From Candidatus Heimdallarchaeota archaeon (GTDB lineage: Archaea > Asgardarchaeota > Heimdallarchaeia > Heimdallarchaeales > Kariarchaeaceae), in NCBI GenBank assembly GCA_026702845.1, contig JADCLS010000001.1, positions 186,001 to 250,000 on the forward strand: a stretch of 64,000 nt of DNA, written 5' to 3'. The notes below the pieces were generated by a model, which had not been told where the DNA came from, ran no database searches, and worked only from the letters and a program-made list of their open reading frames with translations. The position numbers and the translations under genes are program-made. Shown here piece after piece: positions 58,079-64,000 of the stretch (position 1 is its first letter; each line of letters begins with the position of its first letter).

Positions 58079-59098
58079 TTATGGTTGAATATTCATTACG
58101 TAATTCAAATCGTCAATTTTCTGGAAAGTAATAGTAATTTCACTTCCTTCACCCAGAAAAATTGCATGCTCATTCCATTCTTTAGTTGGAATGTAATCCT
58201 GAGAAAATATTAGAATTTTCTGTTTTGGTTTTTTCTTACCGACTGATACTTTCCCTGAGGAAGTATACACGGTATTACCACCCTTCACATATTCGATCAT
58301 TGATTCAATCTTAAAGGAAACAAACTCAAGATCCTCATCTTTGGTAGGAGCTGGTGCAATGGGTTCTTTCTTAACTTTTGCCTTTGGTTCTTCCTGTACC
58401 TCTTCCTCTTCCTCCTCATCCTCATCCATTGTAATTCCAAAATCAGATAGGGTTTTATCCTTCTTCTCTTCTTTTTTGGGTTCTTCCTTCTTGGCTTTGG
58501 ATCCCTTCTTAGGTTTCTCTTCTGTGGGCTTGGAGAGAAAATCGTCCATGGTCATCTCCCCTGATCTTGCCATTGCTCTCTTCCTATTCTCTGCTTCTTC
58601 AAGTTCCTGCTTTGCCTCAGTTAATGCATCTTCATGACCAGCTTTCTTCATTCTCTCTGCTCTCTCCTTGATTTGTGAGGGAATACCTGTCTCAGGATCC
58701 AATTCAAGACCAGATAAGTCGCCTGTAAGATATTTGTTCTGAACAGTTTTCCATAAATCTCCTAGATTAGGATCTGCAAGTTCCTCTAATGGAAATTTGG
58801 TTTCTTTCAACCAGAACCCGTCGGGTAGGTTTACACCAGATCTACGAATACTATCTGCCTGCCTTCTTGCAGTTCTTTCACCAACAATACCTAGTGATGT
58901 CCTATATGCCAACCACCAGTGCTGTGAGGTATAATCCAGAATGAGAAGACCATCAATATCCAACTGTTCCAATTTATCTGGAATTTTAGTTCGATCATCC
59001 ATCATTAAGTTATCTAAATTTTCATTTTCTTCAACATAATTATAATCACGCAATTCATGATTATACTCGAAGAAATAGAATTGACTATCCTTTGCCAT
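58079..59098 (-). CDS. Highly charged protein with a Lys/Glu linker
   Basis: A 339-residue protein with three parts. Residues 1-135 are folded (LLILDYTSQHWWLAYRTSLG). Residues 135-235 are low-complexity: ERAERMKKAGHEDALTE-type helix, then KPKKGSKAKKEEPKKEEKK and DEDEEEEEEVQEEP. Residues 245-339 look like a small beta domain (VSFKIESMIEYVKGG; GEGSEITITFQKIDD). Such acidic/basic linkers are common in eukaryotic nucleic-acid or scaffold proteins. It is 43 bp upstream of the methyltransferase on the same strand. I know no family. Confidence 0.65.
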   Translation of the reverse strand: MAKDSQFYFFEYNHELRDYNYVEENENLDNLMMDDRTKIPDKLEQLDIDGLLILDYTSQHWWLAYRTSLGIVGERTARRQADSIRRSGVNLPDGFWLKETKFPLEELADPNLGDLWKTVQNKYLTGDLSGLELDPETGIPSQIKERAERMKKAGHEDALTEAKQELEEAENRKRAMARSGEMTMDDFLSKPTEEKPKKGSKAKKEEPKKEEKKDKTLSDFGITMDEDEEEEEEVQEEPKAKVKKEPIAPAPTKDEDLEFVSFKIESMIEYVKGGNTVYTSSGKVSVGKKKPKQKILIFSQDYIPTKEWNEHAIFLGEGSEITITFQKIDDLNYVMNIQP

Positions 59099-59243
59099 AA
59101 TTATCTAGATGGTCTTTGAATTTTATAAAATAAAAATTTTGTACTTAATAAATCGAACATACGTAAAATTATAGTAAGTTATTTGTAAAATATTAGATTT
59201 TGAAAATATATCAATTTTAATAAATCTATTTAAAACACGGGTT

Positions 59244-59576
59244 GTGCGTGATCAGATTTATATCATCAATGGAAAATTGGAAAATGATGGTTATAATGAG
59301 GATTTTCATATGTTTCGGAATGGTAGAGTGATCTCTCTAACCATATTCTTGCCGGGGATTAATCCGCAATCAATTATAGTGCAAATTAAGGAGTATGAAA
59401 TCTCTATTGAGGCATTTATCATACCTGAGATTAGAAATGTGGTTTTAGATACAAAGATTGTTATCAAGGGTACTTTACCTTATCTGGTTCATCCTCGAAC
59501 CATGAATGCTACTTATAAAAATGGGATATATTTCCTTGAGTTGGCATTAATTTCAACCGAAAGCAATCAAAAATGA
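59244..59576 (+). CDS. Hsp20/alpha-crystallin-like small protein
   Basis: A 110-residue protein from GTG. Its core fits an alpha-crystallin domain: VISLTIFLPGINPQSIIVQI, ISIEAF, VVIKGTLPYLVHP-type strand and ATYKNGIYFLELAL, matching the LPG, LP and A-x-x-x-NGxL positions of Hsp20. The usual N-terminal arm and IxI tail are short or absent. It would bind unfolded proteins, or act as a CS/p23-like domain. Its last 4 bases overlap the next frame (ATGA). Confidence 0.7.
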   Translation: MRDQIYIINGKLENDGYNEDFHMFRNGRVISLTIFLPGINPQSIIVQIKEYEISIEAFIIPEIRNVVLDTKIVIKGTLPYLVHPRTMNATYKNGIYFLELALISTESNQK

Positions 59577-59623
59577 CTCGATTTTTTTTTATCTTTATAT
59601 ATTTGTTGGAGAACGCAAAGCTA

Positions 59624-59998
59624 ATGATTTCTACACCACTCAATGTACTATACGTTGAGGATGAGGTTGATTTAAGAGTGGTACTTGATATGGCTCTAAA
59701 AGAGATTCCAAATATCAACTACGCTATTGTGGAGGATGCAGAAAAGGCAATTGAGTTATTAGCAAATGAACAATTTGATATAATCATTTCTGATCACTAC
59801 TTACCTAATATGCAAGGAATAGATTTACTTGAGAAAGTAAAAATGGAATATCCAGAAATAAAACGATTTATGATAACCGGAGCAGTGATGGCTTCTGTCT
59901 TTATAGATGCTCAGGAACGAGCAGAACCTTTGTATATATTTGATAAACCAGTAATAGTAGAAGACATATTTGAGAAGATTTTCAGTATGATTTCTTGA
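59624..59998 (+). CDS. Response-regulator receiver protein
   Basis: A 124-residue single-domain receiver: acidic pair in VLYVEDEVD, phospho-acceptor Asp in IIISDHYLPN (about 53), Thr in FMITGAV (about 83) and Lys in YIFDKPVI (about 106). It has no output domain, so it resembles CheY. I prefer ATG 59624 (MISTPLNV); the ATG at 59573, overlapping the Hsp20-like stop, adds 17 hydrophobic residues. No histidine kinase is in the window. Its end overlaps the convergent subtilase by 17 bp. Confidence 0.9.
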   Translation: MISTPLNVLYVEDEVDLRVVLDMALKEIPNINYAIVEDAEKAIELLANEQFDIIISDHYLPNMQGIDLLEKVKMEYPEIKRFMITGAVMASVFIDAQERAEPLYIFDKPVIVEDIFEKIFSMIS

Positions 59999-62900
59999 TT
60001 TTATTGATGATTAAAAGTAATGGGATAGCAATTAATGAGATACTTTGAGGTAAGAATGCTATAGGAGTAGTTTCTTGACTTTCTCCTGCTAGAACAGTTA
60101 CTTTTACCAAATGAAATGCGGTATTTCCACCCACATCCTCAAGTTTTAGACTGAACGAATGTGTTCCGATGCTTAAAGTGTTCAGATAAGATTTTGAGAT
60201 TGAATAGGTTGAATCGGTAACATCTTCCTTTTCATCGATTGTGGCAATTGTAGAGGATAATGTGATTTTCAAATTATATTTTTCACTGAACTCCCATTTT
60301 ATCTCCTCGAAGGCCTCTCCTTTTACAAAACTCATATCCTCGGGAGTATAGGTGAAGACAGGATCAGTTTGATCTTCCCATTCAATATCATATACTTTTG
60401 AAGCTTGATTCCCACTACTATCTAGTACAGTCACATTTAGTTCTGAGATATTACCTGGTTCTCCATCCAGCTGAAAAATTAGACCTGAGCTACCATCCCA
60501 ATTTTCCTTTTCCACTATAACTGTATCATCTAATGCAATGTATAGGTAGTCTGGAAATACTTCTGTTACAGATAATTGCACGTCCAGAGGTACTGTTGCA
60601 TCAAATTTGCCAGATGTAAAACCGCTAATCTTCGGAGCCCTTGTATCTACAATACTGATAGTCTCATTAGCCTCAATAGTTACAGTTGAGGAAACAACAG
60701 AAATTTGAAGCAAGTGATCACCAAGGTTAACATCAGTTAGTATTAAAGAAATATCCCCACCATCCCAGCTCTCATCAGCTAGGATACTATCATCAAATTT
60801 TATACTGTAGGATATTGGAGTACTTCCATTAACTCCTGCTTGCCAATTTATTGATATACTCGTACCGATCTCAAATGTTCTATTATTTCCTGCAATTAGG
60901 TATGTATCATGAGTAAATTCCATATCAAATGATATTGTATCGTTATTGCCTGCCTTATCAAATAGAAGTAGCTTAATATTATGTTCTCCGATCGAATAAT
61001 ACTGTGGGTTGATCTCTAAGGAAAGAGAGCTACTATTGGATACAAGCTGTTTAGTTTTAACAAATGAATCATCAACCAAAAGGCTCACAGTATCCATCAA
61101 AATATTGTCTGTTACATTTAATTCCAAGATATATGTAGAATTGATGCTGTCAGGCGTACCTGTAATGTTAAGTACTGGAGCAGTGAGATCCACAGTAAAG
61201 GTGACAAACTGTTTTGATATTTCATTCGTGTTAGAATTAATATCTATCAGAGTTAAATTGTGAGATCCTTCTTGTATATCCATGATCTTGTATCCTGATG
61301 ATTGTAATCCGAGCGAAACATGATCTAGGATTAACTCCGCTTTTCCTGAAGCAGAGGTGAATTCAACACCGATTTGATTCTCATTTGTATAAGTATTATT
61401 GAGTGGTGCAATGATATTCACCTCAGGTTGATATAATGGATCAGTGAGATTAATCGTAATAACATCAGCATTGTTACTACTCTGCACAAGTTTTGCTACG
61501 AGTATTAACTCCGTGTCCTGAGCGACATCGAATGAAATTGCTTCATCATTGTTTGCATCATTTGTAGAACTGTTAATTGAACTGGCCATTATGGTCAATT
61601 CCCCATGATTTGCATTATTAACCTCAAAAATAAGTAGATCCACATCAGCCCCCTCTGGTACTTTCGCACTAAATGAATAAGTTCTCCCTGATTTTGCAGA
61701 AAGAGTATAGCTACTAACTTTTGTTCCAAAGGGATTTTGAAGTTCCATAGTTACATTTCTCTCCCCGAATTTCGTTGTCGGTACCAATGCATTATATGCA
61801 GCTTTAGCATTAACGAGTCCCCAACCTTCCACGTAATCTTTTTGATTTCTATTAATTGAAGGCGATGGATCCATACCAACGCCGATTTGATATTCTCCTC
61901 CATCATTCCCAATATTGGCTACTTCTGATGTTCCTGCAAGAATTGCCTGTTTGATGCGATTAACAGATTGGGCATTCCACTCCCAATTACTATTCTCAAC
62001 ATATTTCTGTATTAAAAGTGCAGCTAATCCTGCAATATGTGGACTTGCCATAGATGTTCCCTGATATCCAACAAGATCATTTTCTACTACATTCATTCCA
62101 ACTAGATTACTATCTGCTGAAAGGATGAGTCCAGCACCTTCAGCATATCCTGTTTCAAAATTCAAATATTCTGCAGAATAGGAGCCTCCAGGTGCGACAA
62201 CATCCGGTTTTCGAGTATTGAAATTAACTGCATACGATCCAACACTAGAATAATATGCAATCTCATTGAATCTATTTACAGCACCAACAGTCAGAGCATC
62301 TTCTGCAGATGCTGGGGAGTAGATCCCACCACTTTCTGGACCTGAATTACCTGCTGATACAACAGGTAGAATACCATTATTAACAAATGAAGTCATAGCA
62401 CTATCAAGAGTTGATGAGATTTCTCCTTCTATACCGAGTGAGAGGTTTACAACAACAATATTATATGCTTGTTTATTGTCAATCACCCAATCGATACCAT
62501 TGAGAATATTTGATAAAAATCCAGTTCCTTCATCATCAAGTACCTTTACAGCAACTATATTACTAGAATACGCAATTCCTGCATGAGCTGGAAAATTATC
62601 TTCTGATTGTTGACTAGGGAGCTGTGGATCAATTGGCATGGTGACCCAACCCTCGTAAGTCTGATCCTGTGCTCCATTAACATTACCGAACCCTACAACG
62701 TAATCTCCAGGAGGCAAATTAAATGTATCTTCCAAAAGTCCAGTTTGACTAGATGAGGAACACCCAATACATGGACTTAGGGTCTGAGAATCATAAATAT
62801 AGATGCCAGCCCTTGACCCTGGATTATCTGAACCTTCTTCTGCCCAATCCAATCCAGCCGAGATTGTTGTAGTTTGGTTAATATTTGCAACAGTTATATC

Positions 62901-63599
62901 AAGATACAAATTTCCATCAGGTGGTAGTTTACCTCTAGATGTTTGTGTAATTGTATTTCCTGAACCATAATAACCTGCCGCAATTCCTGCTACATGTGTA
63001 CCATGTCCATCAAGATCTATAGGTGCAGTTTGATTGGAATTCAATGCATTATAGCTAGCTACGATTTTTCCAGTAAATGCTGAATGAGTAAAATCAATTC
63101 CTGAGTCAAGAATAGCAATTGTCTGTTCACTTGACCCTGTATACCCCATGCTCCAAATTCCCTCTCGTACATCAATCTGATTTGATGAGTAGGCAAGATG
63201 TTTAGTTACTACCAAATTCTCCTCAATAACAGCAACTCCATTCATCTGTGAAAGTATTTGAATTGTTTGAGCATCACCTTGAATACGCAGTGCTGGTATG
63301 GAAGAATATGTCTCTGAGATTTCTATCCCTTCTATCCAATGAGGCAAAGATGCAAAATCATCAAATAATACGATCAAATCGCGTTGATCATTAACCTTTT
63401 CTAGATAATCTGCTATGTGATTATTATTTTTATCTACAAGCTTACTATTTTCAAGAATTGCAGTTTTAAGATCTTCTGCAATATTATTCATACTAGAAGT
63501 CAAAACAAACTTCCTATCTAGAGGTATAGGAGCTGCTTGTACTTGTGATTGGCTCATACATAGGATTATTAAAAGTAAAAATAGTTTGATAAATCTCAT
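59982..63599 (-). CDS. Secreted subtilase with Ig-like domains and membrane anchor
   Basis: A 1205-residue S8 serine peptidase. It has a signal peptide (FIKLFLLLIILCMSQSQVQA), a pro-region, and the triad Asp165 in ILDSGID, His199 in DGHGTHVAG and Ser516 in GTSMASPH. A PA-like insert lies between His and Ser. From residue 700 on come several Ig-like domains (APVLNITGTPDS; APKISGFTSGKFD; DPVFTYTPEDM), and the C-terminus is a membrane helix (SLIAIPLLLIINKIKKSY). So it is displayed on the cell surface and degrades proteins. Confidence 0.95.
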   Translation of the reverse strand: MRFIKLFLLLIILCMSQSQVQAAPIPLDRKFVLTSSMNNIAEDLKTAILENSKLVDKNNNHIADYLEKVNDQRDLIVLFDDFASLPHWIEGIEISETYSSIPALRIQGDAQTIQILSQMNGVAVIEENLVVTKHLAYSSNQIDVREGIWSMGYTGSSEQTIAILDSGIDFTHSAFTGKIVASYNALNSNQTAPIDLDGHGTHVAGIAAGYYGSGNTITQTSRGKLPPDGNLYLDITVANINQTTTISAGLDWAEEGSDNPGSRAGIYIYDSQTLSPCIGCSSSSQTGLLEDTFNLPPGDYVVGFGNVNGAQDQTYEGWVTMPIDPQLPSQQSEDNFPAHAGIAYSSNIVAVKVLDDEGTGFLSNILNGIDWVIDNKQAYNIVVVNLSLGIEGEISSTLDSAMTSFVNNGILPVVSAGNSGPESGGIYSPASAEDALTVGAVNRFNEIAYYSSVGSYAVNFNTRKPDVVAPGGSYSAEYLNFETGYAEGAGLILSADSNLVGMNVVENDLVGYQGTSMASPHIAGLAALLIQKYVENSNWEWNAQSVNRIKQAILAGTSEVANIGNDGGEYQIGVGMDPSPSINRNQKDYVEGWGLVNAKAAYNALVPTTKFGERNVTMELQNPFGTKVSSYTLSAKSGRTYSFSAKVPEGADVDLLIFEVNNANHGELTIMASSINSSTNDANNDEAISFDVAQDTELILVAKLVQSSNNADVITINLTDPLYQPEVNIIAPLNNTYTNENQIGVEFTSASGKAELILDHVSLGLQSSGYKIMDIQEGSHNLTLIDINSNTNEISKQFVTFTVDLTAPVLNITGTPDSINSTYILELNVTDNILMDTVSLLVDDSFVKTKQLVSNSSSLSLEINPQYYSIGEHNIKLLLFDKAGNNDTISFDMEFTHDTYLIAGNNRTFEIGTSISINWQAGVNGSTPISYSIKFDDSILADESWDGGDISLILTDVNLGDHLLQISVVSSTVTIEANETISIVDTRAPKISGFTSGKFDATVPLDVQLSVTEVFPDYLYIALDDTVIVEKENWDGSSGLIFQLDGEPGNISELNVTVLDSSGNQASKVYDIEWEDQTDPVFTYTPEDMSFVKGEAFEEIKWEFSEKYNLKITLSSTIATIDEKEDVTDSTYSISKSYLNTLSIGTHSFSLKLEDVGGNTAFHLVKVTVLAGESQETTPIAFLPQSISLIAIPLLLIINKIKKSY

Positions 63600-63649
63600 T
63601 ACTATGTTAATTCTTTGTTCGTATTTATCATGTTCTAATTCAACTTGAA

Positions 63650-64000
63650 TTAATATTTTCTTCGTCTAGCCGTAATGACAGCTATTCCAATTCCAAGAAC
63701 AGTGAATACTAAGTTGATTGGGGAATCAGTAGTTGTTGTAGGTGGGATATATTCAGAGAGCACTTCTATCTCAGTACTGAAGGAATTACCTGCCTTATCA
63801 AAAACGGTCAATGTAATGATGAAATATCCACCTTTACGATAGACGTGACTAGCTTGATCTAGATCTGTAGCATTTATGGCAATACCATCTCCAAAATCAA
63901 CTTCTGCGAATTTCACACCACTTCCAGTTGCTTCAGCATCTGCAAAGGAGAAGAAAATAGTGATCTTCCCTTTGCTATCCGTTTTTGTTTCACTAGTGGC
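63650..64000 (-). CDS. End of a second surface protein, start beyond window
   Basis: The frame is open from the window edge at 64000 to the stop at 63650, 116 codons. It ends with a PKD-like domain (GSGVKFAEVDFGDG; GGYFIITLTVFDKAGNSF), a Thr-rich stalk (PPTTTTDSP), a membrane helix (INLVFTVLGIGIAVITA) and RRRKY. That is the tail of an exported, anchored protein similar in layout to the subtilase. The N-terminal part, which would identify it, is off the window. A GTG at 63916 is an internal codon, not the start. Confidence 0.8.
   Translation of the reverse strand, partial: ATSETKTDSKGKITIFFSFADAEATGSGVKFAEVDFGDGIAINATDLDQASHVYRKGGYFIITLTVFDKAGNSFSTEIEVLSEYIPPTTTTDSPINLVFTVLGIGIAVITARRRKY

Overview
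The window looks like a chromosomal segment of an Asgard archaeon. Direct evidence is an AT-rich genome with mostly short intergenic gaps, AT-rich TATA-like boxes about 25-35 bases ahead of several genes, a full-length eukaryote-like actin (7130-8266), a Rab/Ras-type small GTPase (40441-40947), a TFE-like transcription factor (34680-35207), two tandem aldehyde:ferredoxin oxidoreductases, and many GTG starts. KatG plus a Fur-family regulator suggest exposure to oxygen or peroxide, which would fit a Heimdallarchaeia-type lineage, but that placement is inference.

Region 1 (1-10.7 kb) is an accessory zone. A partial unknown gene is followed by toxin-antitoxin modules (Doc-type, VapBC, DUF433 with a truncated partner, AbrB-PIN), a GNAT acetyltransferase, an aldo/keto reductase, the intact actin, a GGDEF-like protein and a nucleotidyltransferase-PHP pair. 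Seven short pieces of actin coding sequence lie between these genes, all on the + strand and nearly all abutting the 3' end of a cassette-like gene or gene pair. This is the most unusual structure in the window.

Region 2 (10.7-23.1 kb) holds a TPR protein, a frameshifted luciferase-like oxidoreductase, a beta-propeller-like protein, a nucleotidyltransferase, a PRC-barrel protein, a membrane-linked endonuclease/exonuclease/phosphatase-fold enzyme and a decayed second copy of it, the TldD-TldE peptidase pair, an APH-fold kinase and a GNAT enzyme. Region 3 (23.2-31.1 kb) has a divergent fur-katG locus with AT-rich palindromes, a terpene-cyclase-fold protein, two phosphatases, a membrane protein and a CNNM/CorC-type protein. 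Region 4 (31.2-40 kb) carries a two-subunit CoA-transferase, a GNAT-membrane fusion, CheD, TFE, a membrane protein with a longin/roadblock-like head, a Gfo/Idh/MocA oxidoreductase, a four-CBS protein, a FabI-like enoyl reductase and SurE.

Region 5 (40.4-45.9 kb) is a co-directional cluster: small GTPase, a 55-codon GTPase C-terminal mini-ORF, a zinc-ribbon protein, a helical protein, and a large TPR-like protein ending in a longin/roadblock-like domain. It is the best candidate for an undescribed functional system, possibly GTPase signalling or membrane-trafficking-like. Region 6 (45.9-64 kb) carries an S9 peptidase, a MoxR-DUF58 operon, a MoaD/ThiS-like carrier, the two aldehyde:ferredoxin oxidoreductases, a DNA methyltransferase, a highly charged unknown protein, an Hsp20-like protein, a response-regulator receiver, a large subtilase and the end of a second surface protein. 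I saw no rRNA, tRNA, CRISPR array or transposase.
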